Assembly (NCBI RefSeq): GCF_965638725.1
Contig: NC_134971.1
Span: 377,001-441,000 of the forward strand
DNA length: 64,000 nt
Origin: Aptenodytes patagonicus
Lineage: Eukaryota; Chordata; Aves; Sphenisciformes; Spheniscidae
Reading direction: 5' to 3'
The notes beneath the pieces were generated by a model. It was not told where the DNA came from, did not search any database, and saw only the letters and a list, made by a program, of their open reading frames with translations. Within the stretch, counting starts at the first letter, position 1. Every line of letters begins with the position of its first letter. Positions 20,449 through 30,700 of the stretch are shown one piece after another. The position numbers and the translations under genes are program-made.

Positions 20449-23400
20449 CCCGCCCCCGCGGGGCCTTTTCTCCCCGTTTCTGAACCCGGCAGCAGGAGAA
20501 ACCAGCCCCACGTGTCCGGGGAGAGCTCTCTGACCCCGCCGCGCTCCTGTTTACAGAAAAAATAATAAAAAAATTACAAAAAGAGTGAAAAAAGAACATT
20601 TATAAACCGATTTTGGTCCGAGCCACTCTCCACCCGCGAGGGTGCAGGGACCCACACGTGTCTGCCCGTCACGGTCCGGTGCTGGCAGGGCCGGGAAGCT
20701 GCGGGCACCGCGGCTACGGAAGGATGCGCGGGGGGGGCTGGGGGGTCAATCGCTAGCGAACGGCCGCCGGCGGCGGGCGGTCCGGGGGCCGCAGCAAAAC
20801 CCAGGGGCAGCTGAGACCCTCGGTACGGCTCTGCACAGGCTGCCTTCCGAGCACCTCTCCTCCGGCCTCCCTCGTCTCGGGGGGTGTGGGGGGGATCTTT
20901 ACGTGTTTCGCAGGCGTTCTGGGGCTCGGCAAGCGCCCGCTCCCCGTGGGGGACGGGGGGGGACGGGGGGCTGGAAGGGGAACGGCTCCTGCCCTGGTCA
21001 CGCTGCTCGAGGTGCCAAACCCCGGAGCTCTGCAGCTGGCCGTGCTCCAGGGGTGGGCGCATCCTGGGGGGAAAACCGTGAAGAAAAGGTTCATAACGAC
21101 AGAGGGGGCCGGTTACCTGCTTTCTGCATTTGCCAAACTGACGGTTTTGCGGTCTGGTTAAAATTAGGAGAAAACAGTCGTTTTCCAGGTTTAGTTTCAC
21201 TGAAAGCCCCCACTGTTCACCGCTTTGTACTGTCACCTTGTGCAGGCAGCGGAGCCGAACCACAGGGCATCAAGCGCCGTTCCCTTCACGTCCTCGTGCA
21301 GATACAGCCGAGATTTCACCTTTCTCTTAATAAAACAGCTTAACGCCTGAAACGGAGACGTGCCAAGCAAGGGACCAGGGGCTTCGCAGGATCCGGGCGA
21401 GTCCGCACGGATCCAATGCTGTCGGCAGCTCATCAGCCCGCCCGTCAGAGACCTGGACGCGTGGGACCCCGCAGATGAGATGTGGCTCACGCGTCTGGGC
21501 AATTTGGCTCAGCCTGACGAGCCGGCGGGGCTGAGGTCCCCGGGGGCTGGCGAGCAAAATATCCTTCTGCATCATCAGAAATGTGTCACTTACAATTGCC
21601 GACCAGCACTTCTTCCCGGCTGGGCACCGAAGCCGCTGCGTCGGCGACGCTGGCATCGGCGTTCCCGATGGAGCCACGACGCTGCAGGAGGAAGGGGGTA
21701 AAAGGGTCAGACGATGCCACCGCCATACCCCCTGTTTGCTAATTCCCAAGCCAAAATGCCCTTTCCCGGCTGGGTGGGTATCTCCCGCAAGTGGATTTTC
21801 CCTGGGCAGTCACAGAGCATCCTTTGCCTTTTGTTTTGGAAGAGGTGTGGGAATTTCAACGGGGGCCTTTCCGGGATCATCTCGGCTCCCACGTTCTCAC
21901 AGTTGCTCCAGCTCAGGAATTCAGGAGGCAAGAGGGTGAGGAGGAGGAGTTAGGAGGGTGGATAAAGTAAAACTGAGCAAGCTGGTGGCGTTACCCAATT
22001 TCCCTGATATGCAAAGAAAAAATAAGACACTCGGTAAGTTTTAAACGCAACGTAAGGAATTCTACCTGTTTTGGGAGCTTGCGAGGCTATTAATAGTGAG
22101 AGATAAGGAGGTGATGTTGGTCACCGTAATTTTTGCTATGGGATCTCTGCGTGCCGCTGCGGGCACACTGCTTCACCCGAGCAGCTGCCGGCCCCAGCTT
22201 CATTGCTGCCTCCATCCTCTGCCTCCTGCTTGGCATCCGTAAGAGACTAGTTCTGCCTGGGAATATCCCACTATTACGGCGACCTGGGGGAAACCTGAGC
22301 AGGGAGATGATCTTGTCGGAAGAGAAGACTTCTAATGTGCTTATATCAAGGTTGGCCAGCTGCGAAACGCAGATACGGTTGTGCCTGGGCTGGAGCATCC
22401 CCGACAGACGCTGCAGCATCTGCCTGCCGAGATGGGGGGGAGAGAAACACAGGCGCCCGCTCGCTAACCACCCATTTCGCTCTAAGCAGGCTCCCTCTGT
22501 TAGGAAGAGTAATGACCCCCCCCTTCTGCGAAGCATCCTTTGCTTTTAGCAAGCGAAATGGAAGGTATGTGGGAAAGGCAGAGGGAAGGGCCGGGAATAA
22601 CGCCGGCGGAGAGGCAATTCCGGCAGCCAGCTGGCGCCGCGAGGCTCCTCGTCTCAGTCGAGGAGGAAGAGCCGGGTGTGCACGGTGGCTCAGCCATGAG
22701 CTGCCGGGATGGCCACGCTCCGACGAGGATGCTCCGGGCCGGCACAGCCCACGGCCAGAGCTCCCCGCCCGGGGAAGGGTCCCCAGGGATTTCCCTCCCT
22801 TAAAAAAAAGTATTAACTGTAAAAATTCTGAACGTCCCGGTTACAAAATTAAACTCAGCCTCGTATTTTTAGCTCCGGGTTTGCTGAGGGTGTGTATTAT
22901 TATGTTTAGCAGCCTGATTAATGCCGCAGTGACTAATTAGGGCACAGGACAGATACTGGCGATTCGTTTGCAGCGTCAAGTGCAGTCACAGCGCTGTTAC
23001 ATCAAAGATAATTTACTGCAGGGGGATCGTACGCCCTCAGACGAAGAACGAGCTGAAGACCTGCCCTTACGCCGCTCCTTCCATGTCCCGACATCTTTCC
23101 ATACAACCCTCTCTTAGCAAAAGGAAGCAATTTGCACTGCAGGTGCTTTAAAAAAGGAAAAATCATCCAGGATGTTGTATTAGCACTAGGGGAATGTGAG
23201 TTTTAGGGATTTTCAGTGAGTACCAAACACTCACACTTGAGATCGCAAACGATCCTCGGAAGGAGGAATTTCTCACCTGGAGTTCCAGCCTCCGCGGCAG
23301 GATGAGGGAGATTTTGCTGCCCCTCGGTCGCATCCCGGCTCCGGGTCGCGTCACCCACGACTTGTGAGCTTGCCAGGCGTGGCGTCTTTGCAGTTTCCTC

Positions 23401-23820
23401 GCAAGGATCCCGCTCCTACTCTTAAACAGAAACAGCGGAAAGTTTTCATCTCCCCTTTGCCACAAAACCCAACCCCAGCCCAAAGTCTCGTGCTGGGCTC
23501 TATCTCCAGCTCAGCACCCAGAAATGGAGACACCTCCAAATTCATGCTTCCCTGTGAAATCCTTGGCCACAGGGCAGTCAGAACATGATACCCACGTGCA
23601 GTCTGGAGACGTTCACCTTCCCCTCAACACCCAGCGTGGCAGCCCAGCCATCGGCAGCATCCTGCACGCAGCTGAGCACCACGTGCTCCCAGCCCGTCTC
23701 CAGCCACCGTCCCCTCCAGGGCCATCCCCACGCATTGTGCGGCAGCAGCCGACCTTCCCAGCACTGCCGCAGCCCTCCCTGCCTTGCTCTGCATCTGTCT
23801 CTGCCTTCCCTCCCTGGCCT

Positions 23821-23894
23821 GAGAGCATCCCCTGGACCAGAGCATCCCCTGGACCGAGAGCATCCCCTGGCCCTGGAGCATCCCCTGGACCAGC
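23821..23894. repeat. Short minisatellite around GAGCATCCCCTGGACC
   Basis: Four tandem, slightly varying copies of an AGCATCCCCTGGACC-like unit of 15-20 bases. It lies between USP28 and HTR3A. Confidence 0.8.
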
Positions 23895-25969
23895 CATCTT
23901 GCCCCACCACCCCACAGACCAGCTCCCCTGTCCGCGCCGCTCGTGGAAGAAGGATGGCTTCATTTGCAGAAGCTTCTTGACTAGGATTAGGACTTCTTGA
24001 GGTGACCTGGCAGGGCTGGGGCCCCCGGCCCCAGGGCAGAGCCCGGCTGCTGACCCCCGGCCGCTCTGGCTGCGCATTGGACTCCAGCAGAAACAAGGGA
24101 GGAGGCTTCTCTGGCAGACTTTTTCAGGTGTTTTACATCAAAAGCTAACAACCTTTTCAGCCCAAATTAACCTTTCCAATTTGCTTGAAATCTGTCTCAT
24201 TTTCTCCAGAAAATGAAGGGAAAACTACCCAGCTGTAATGGCCTATGTGGTTTTACTAAAACCCAGGCTGGAAGCGCTGTGGTTTCTGATTGGAAATACT
24301 TCTTAAAGAACTACAGCCACAGCAGAAGAGCTGGGGTGAAAGGTGAGGAAGGCAGACACGAGTTTTTACATAAAGGTAGCCGGTGTGTGCACAATCTCCG
24401 CTGCAAATCTGCCTTTGGGATGGGGTCTCTGCCGAGAAGGTGGCAGGCAGCCCGTGCAGCGGAGATGGCACTGGAGCCCAGCTTCCCTGTCCTGCCCGGC
24501 GAGGCTCCGGCACGGGTCTCCTTTAAAAAATAAAAAGAAAAAGGAAAAGATGGTCACGCGAGACTAAACACAGGTCCGGTCTGCTCTCAGCAAGGCAATT
24601 CCCGCCTAACCTTGGGTGATATCGTGCCTGCGACACGTGGCTGCCGTCCCCGCTCAGGATGAGCTGGATCTCCTTCATTAACAACAATGGGCTCCAAATA
24701 CCTTCCCGTACTTATTATTACCTGGCTTTAATGGATAATGAAACAGTGGCAGAATATTGCTAACACCTGAAGGGTGTCTAATGGAGAAGACGACTGAAAG
24801 GAAAGCGGTCCCCTCCCTTCATCGGGGGATTTAAAGGCATCAGGCTCCTTTGCTGGCGGGGCGAGGATGGGCTCTGTACCTGCAAAGCTACCAGCATCCG
24901 CAATGACCCACGGCAGCGATTACATCAGCCGAGGGTGTAGCACCAAGCACCCGCTCTGGTCTCTGCTTCTGTCGTGGAGCCATGCAAGGGGGTGCCAGGG
25001 GAGAGACCCCGCGTGCCCCCCTGACCCTGGGGACCCTTGCAGCACCCCAGGGATGCAGCAACCCTGAGCATCCCCGAGGACCACTGCGCCGCAGGAGAGT
25101 GGCTTGCTCTTCTGCCCCTGCTGAGGGTCCCGCATCCCACCGGTGTGGGGGGCTGCTGCGAGCCTGCCTGTGCCAGCGCCGGCAGCCCTGCCTGCAGGCG
25201 GTGTTTATTTCATGTCTCGCAGCGTTAAATCATAGCAGACATGCAATTCGGGGGAGCGTGAGGCTCCGTAATGGGCGGCCTCGGGCGCGTGATGGGGCCG
25301 GGGCTGGCAGGCAGCCGTGCTGCCAGGGCTCCTCCGCGATGCTATATTGCTTTTGACGCTCCAAACGCGCTCTGAAAGGCGAGTCCTGGCAGCCCGCAGG
25401 AGGGCTGCTTCCCTCTCCTGCCTGCTCCGCACGGGCAGGTGCTGCGTGCCGCCACAGCTGAGACCTCCCTCCCCGTCCCACCGTGGTCCCCAGCCCGGCT
25501 GCAGCATCCCATCCTGCACAGGGCTCGGTGGCACGCCTGCAGTCTCCAGCAAGTCCCACGGCCCAGGGCAGGAGCTGCCGCAGCTAACGCTGCCGTGGGA
25601 ATAACACCCGCACAGGGCTTGGTTATGTTCCCAGTAAGTGCAGGTCGGGGACGATGGGGGATGCTGAGCATCGCTGGCCCCCTCACAGAGTGGGGATGCT
25701 GAGCATCGTTCGTCCCATCGCGTCGCAGGGACCTTGTGCCTGTACTCTGCCCTCTGGGATCTTCCCAGCCTCCGAGATCACTGTAGCTCCTGGCTAAGCA
25801 CCAGCTGAAGAAGTTTGCTGCTTGCCTAGCCGAGGTAGCTGCTCTCAGTGCGGCTGCCCTAGGAAAAAGCCCTTAGTCTCCATCCCGGCGCAGAGATGCT
25901 GCTGCGCCCAGCTGCAGGCAGAGCCCGGGCAGGATGCGGGGCTGAGCCGCGGGAAGCCCCAGACGCCGA

Positions 25970-26240
25970 GCGCTTGGATTCCCAGAAAAGCAATTACCGC
26001 GCAGCAGATTACAGGGCTAATAAAATCCCATTACGCCATTTCGGAAAGTAAATCTGATCCGGGCACTGCCGATTGATATCAGCTGTCCCACAAAAAGTCC
26101 CGCAAGAGCCCCCTGCGCGCGCGCATTATATGAGGCTATAATAGATCACGCTAATTAGATATCCGATAACAGGCGGGCTGATAGGAACTACATTAAAATC
26201 TCTTTAAGATGAAGACGTAAAACCCAAGGGAGAAAAGTCA
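25970..26240. promoter_or_regulatory. Candidate conserved non-coding element upstream of HTR3A
   Basis: An AT-rich, low-CpG island in GC-rich surroundings. It has several homeodomain-type cores (GCTAATTAG, ATTACAGGGCTAATAAAATC) and a GATATC-rich stretch about 1.5 kb upstream of the HTR3A start. This is inferred from composition only. Confidence 0.3.
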
Positions 26241-26980
26241 GAGTTAATGATGCTGCAGCCGAGGCTCCACTTGAGCGGTCCTCGCCCCCTCGGCCGCATC
26301 CTGCCTGCCGTGGATGCGGGGGGCTGGAGGAGAAGGGGCAGAGCAGGGCACGGTCCCCAGCGCCGCGGCGGCGCTGCCCGTGATTTTCATTACCCAGATT
26401 CAATAAGGGGAAAGAGCTCCGAGCTGCCTGCGCTCCCCAGGAGGTGACTTGCCAGCCGCTAACGGAGCCGAGAAATCAAATTAGCCCTGGCTCTGCTCTC
26501 GCTCTCTCCCTGACACCGCTGTTGGCAGCCGAGGGGGAGTTCATCAGGGCCGCGCACTAATTCTTATCTCGTTTAAGTGACTCCACGCTGCCATCTGATA
26601 CGATTTGCTCTGCGCCGCTGCCGCGGGCTCCGGTCCCTGCCCACCACTTCCTCAGTGCTTCCAGCAGCCGGCAGCTTCGTGGGGGCACGGACACCTACAA
26701 CGCATATAAATGCAGACATACGTACGTGAATATATAAGATTATAGGGAATGGGGGTTGGGGTGAGGCTCCCCCACCAGACGGGGGGACATTGCCTTACCC
26801 CAAGGACGTGATGCTCGGACACAGAGGGAAGGATGCTGCGGCCTGAGCAGGGTACCAGCCCATGAACAAATTTTTGCTCTTAATCATACGGGACCAGCCT
26901 TTGCTTCTAGTCTTGTTTGCCCAAAGGTGTTGAATATTTGGGGAAACCGAAACTGGTAAGACATGCTTTCATTTGCTGAA

Positions 26981-27000
26981 ATTTGCATGCAAATGCAAAT
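26981..27000. promoter_or_regulatory. Overlapping octamer (POU-factor) motif cluster
   Basis: The 14-bp perfect palindrome ATTTGCATGCAAAT at 26981-26994 is followed by another half site, giving octamer ATTTGCAT at 26981-26988 and ATGCAAAT at 26987-26994 and 26993-27000. It lies 0.7 kb upstream of the HTR3A start codon, a plausible neuronal POU-factor site. The function is inferred. Confidence 0.5.
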
Positions 27001-27686
27001 TGCTGCAATGAAAATAGACCCTCATCTGGGTTCACGTTGGAGGCCATTGCGGAAATCTTGCTGCCCCCAGGCAGGGGTGCAAAAGGCCAGCAGGCAGCAC
27101 GTGCTGCCTGCAACCTGCATCTGGCAGTGTGTCCATCTCTGGCGGGATGGATCTGCCCTGCCATAGGGTGTGAAGGGAAGCCCGGTACCTCCAGAGCCCC
27201 CACTCCCTGCTCATGGGAGCCTACTCCGTGCCAGTGCCATGTCTCTGTAACCTCCCGGGACAGACCACCCCATCTCGGAGGGTTTCCCCCCGACTTTCTG
27301 ACCGCTGATGAGCTCCTGGTGCAGCCCTGGTGTCTGCAGCATCCTCTCCCCCCCTGCCGTGCCCCCTGCTCCTGCTGCACGCAGGCACGATGCTTGCATC
27401 CCCGAAACCTGCTTTTCCATGGCTAGGCGCCAGGGCAGGGGACGGGGGAGCCCCGGGGGAGCCAGTGGGGTGGGGGGTGGCTGGGTGGGTTGCTCTCGCA
27501 TCCTCCCAGCCTGAAACTTGATGCAGACTGATCGCGAGATTAATTGGGCGTTCTCAAAAACCCGACGGCGGGGGGAAGGCGAGCAAGGAGTGCTGCCTGC
27601 CTCCCTGCTCGGGTTCACTCCTCTGCGGAGCCGGCAGGCTAGGGAGGTGGAGAGGAGGGAGGCAGCGGCTGGGAGCTGGCAGAGCC

Positions 27687-27753
27687 ATGACGCCCGCCAC
27701 GCTCGGGGCGCTTCTGGCCCTGCTGCCTCTCGCCTCGACGCTGCAGAGCCAAG
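27687..27753 (+). CDS. HTR3A: HTR3A exon 1 (signal peptide)
   Basis: The ATG at 27687 begins MTPATLGALLALLPLASTLQ, a good signal peptide. The donor is CCAAG|GTAAGG in phase 1. The context AGAGCC-ATG is acceptable for initiation. No TATA box is evident just upstream. Confidence 0.85.
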
Positions 27754-30700
27754 GTAAGGGAGGGGGCCCCGCGGGCAGGGCTGGGGGGCTGGGGCAGAGC
27801 TCCCCGTACCGAAAGGCGTGGTGCGATACCTTCCTAAAACCCGAGCAGCACTGTATGGCATGCAAAGGCTGCTTTTTATAGAGACCTTAATGCTATTGAA
27901 AATCAACGTACCTGGGAGAAGCCAAGTGTGGGAAACCTCTTCTGCAAGAGCCCGGAGGCGCTGCCTGCCTGGGCAACACAGGCTGAATGCCCGCAGCAAG
28001 GTAATGCGGCGTTTGAACCCAGCTCTGTGTTGTGGGCTCATCGGTACGGGGCTTCGAAGTACTCTGGAAACGTGCAGGGTCCAAGCCCTGAGGATATATA
28101 TAGAGAGAAACAGGTTGATCTCCTGCCTGCCTGCCTGCCTGCCTGCATCCCTCTGTCTGGAAGCTGCTGCCTGAGCCCTCCACCCGATAAAGGGATTTCT
28201 CTAATATAATGTTTCATCCCTCACAACGCAGAGCTGGGTTTTGGGGACGACAGCGCGCAGAAGCGATGCTGTGCCTATGGTTTGTAATCTCAGCTCCGCA
28301 CGGCGCAAACCCGACTGCCAAAATGTTCACAAGCTATCATTACTATTTTCTTGCTTAACCTTCCTGGGAAATAGTAGAAAAATCATTGTGCTGTTTTGCA
28401 CCAGTGCAGCTGAAAGCTTTCAGCAGGTTTGTAACTCGGATCTTTGGACTGGTCAGATAGATAGCCCCTCTCATCGGGGCATCGTTCCCGATTCCCAAAC
28501 CTTCTCCTGCAGTTAGCCCGACAGAGGTGCCAGAAGAGGAGCGGGAGCAATGAGTCTCCCGCCTTAGCGATGCCAGAGGTAAGGGCATAGGAAGGTCTGT
28601 GCAGACGCACACCCATGTGCCAGGGCTGTGCCGAGTTGCACCAGGAGAGTTGCCGGCACAGGTCTGGGGCCGGGCAGACCGGCATGGTGTCCGCAGCAGA
28701 TGCACGAAGCAGCTGGGGCAAACCCAGCCCAGTCCTCCCTCTGCAAAGCCAGAGCAACCCGACCCAGAGCTCGGCGGCGTGGGTGTGAGGAGGAGGAGGA
28801 GAGGGTGTGTGAGGAGGAGCACGGGCACGAGGAGGAGGAGAGGGTGCGAGGAGGAGCGCGGGCACGAGCCAGCTGCCACCAGCTGCAGCAGGAAAGGCTG
28901 CTTGGCCCCAGCCACGATGACAGCAGCGCCTGCTTTCCTCCCCTTGCCACCCCTCCAGCTGCCTCCATCGGCGCATGCTTGCCTGGGCGAGGGCCATGTG
29001 CCCAGCCGGCTCCCCGGCATTACTGATCACCTGCAGACTTGGAGGGGCTGAGGCTGCCGGTTTTTTTTTTTTTGTTTTTTTTTTTTTTAGCTTAAAAGAC
29101 AGATTAAAGTTCCCTTCCCGGCGGCTTTTCCCAAGTTCCCGGAGATCTATTCCAAATAGTCCCTTTCATTACGTGGGAATTGGACGCCGGGGCTGGGCGT
29201 GCTGCAGAGCAAAGCCACGAGTGCGGCTCTGCCGCCCTGGCTCGGCCGGGGCGTCACCGCCTGCCTTGCAGCGAGGACGCAGGTGCCGCAAGCAACTTGC
29301 TCTGCGATTAATGCTGCCGGCACCAGCGGAAGGATTGTTTCCACAGGAAGCAAATGCCAAGATACCAAGATACCTAATAAATGAATTTAGCGTCCTGGTT
29401 CATCTCTAACCTTCACCGCCTCCGTCTGCAGGGCAAAGAAGAAATACCCCTGGAAGCAGTGAGTGGTAGGAAACTTATCTGGGTGCAGCGAGTCCCTCGC
29501 GGTCCCCCGCTGCCACTGTCCTGGCATCCGTCCGGGAGAGGCAGAAGATGGCAGCCCTGCCCTCCGAGGCTGGGGGACGGTCACAGCCCCATCCACCTAC
29601 ACAGCAGAAGATATTAATGAAACATTAGGTGACGGTTCTGGCGGGCAGGCTTGTTTCCCATCAGGATGCTCCTATTTAACCTTGATGGGAAACCCCAACT
29701 GGTAAGCGAGGGGTGGCAGCCAGCAGCATCCCGTGGTTCGCAGCACACCCCTGGGTGATTGCGGCCGCTGCCCCGGTGCGAGCAGCCCTCCATCCATCCC
29801 CCCTTCCCTCTGCCGGCAGGTATGCGGCACGGGGGCCGGACACCAGAGACCGCCGAGACCGCCCTCCGCCGCCTGTCCCACTACCTGCTGGCCCACTACC
29901 AGAAGGGGACCCGGCCTGTCCGGGACTGGCGAACAACCACCAACGTGGCCATTGACCTCATGGTCTACGCCATCCTCAGCGTGGTGAGTCCTCCGCTCCC
30001 AGCCCGCATGGGGTGGGGGCAGCTGCCTTCAGCGTGGGCAGCTCCTGCACGTCCACAGCAAGGGGAATGGTACCCAGTGTGCAGCATCCTCTTGGCACGC
30101 TCTGCCCATCCTCCAGAGTGCCAGTACCCCCTGTGCTGACACTGTGTCCTCTTCTTCCCGCAGGACGAGAAGAACCAGGTGCTGACCACCTACATCTGGT
30201 ACAGGCAGGTGAGCAGATGAGACCACGCGACCTCGCCCCTCCCTTGCTGGGACCCCCCCCCCCGGGGCCGAGCACCCCTGCAAATACAGGTTTGGAGAGG
30301 CGTGCAGCCCTGAAGGAGTGGGGCAAGTTCAAACCCATCCCAGGGGATGACAAGACCTCTGTAGGGCATGAACCTCAAGGCACAGCTTTCATGCTCTGTG
30401 CTTCACACCACTGGGTGGTGCGATAGCTGGAGGATGAGCCTTTCCGCCCTCCCATGGATGGCATTGAAGATTGGTTCCCATGGCAGGGTGCTAGCGTGGG
30501 TTTGGGTCCCGGCACGGTGGAAGGGACCTTGCCCTCCAAACCCCTCTCCCTTGTCCCTCAGCACTGGACGGACGAGTTCCTCAGGTGGGACCCGACGCGC
30601 TTCGACAACCTGACGCAGATCTCCCTCCCCGTGGAGAGCATCTGGGTGCCCGACATCCTCATCAACGAGTTGTGAGTGAGGTGAAACCCCTGGGGCCGTG

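Larger units (their letters stand above)
20316..20480 (-). promoter_or_regulatory. USP28 CpG-island promoter with NRF1 and ETS-like sites
   Basis: The block of about 600 bases from 19.9 to 20.5 kb is extremely GC- and CpG-rich and has no TATA box. A perfect palindromic NRF1 consensus, GCGCATGCGC, is at 20372-20381, about 57 bases upstream of the USP28 ATG. An ETS core (CCGGAA on the minus strand) is at 20393-20398. This arrangement is typical of a housekeeping promoter; the exact start site cannot be read. Confidence 0.65.
20550..26900. other. Intergenic region between USP28 and HTR3A, no gene seen
   Basis: GC-rich sequence with many accidental reading frames and no recognisable protein, tRNA or transposon. 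In mammals HTR3B lies here; I see no exon of it. The AT-richer patches near 21990-22120, 22800-22930 and 25970-26240 may be conserved non-coding elements. Confidence 0.6.

Noticed and set aside
19867-20599. Long overlapping reading frames on both strands, rich in Arg, Pro and Gly
   Set aside because: They are produced by CpG-island composition and CCG/GAGCG repeats; only the 14-codon USP28 exon 1 has homology and a splice donor.
20642-21343. A 233-codon plus-strand frame next to the USP28 promoter, as a possible divergent gene
   Set aside because: Low-complexity composition and no resemblance to a known protein; a long frame is expected by chance at this GC content.
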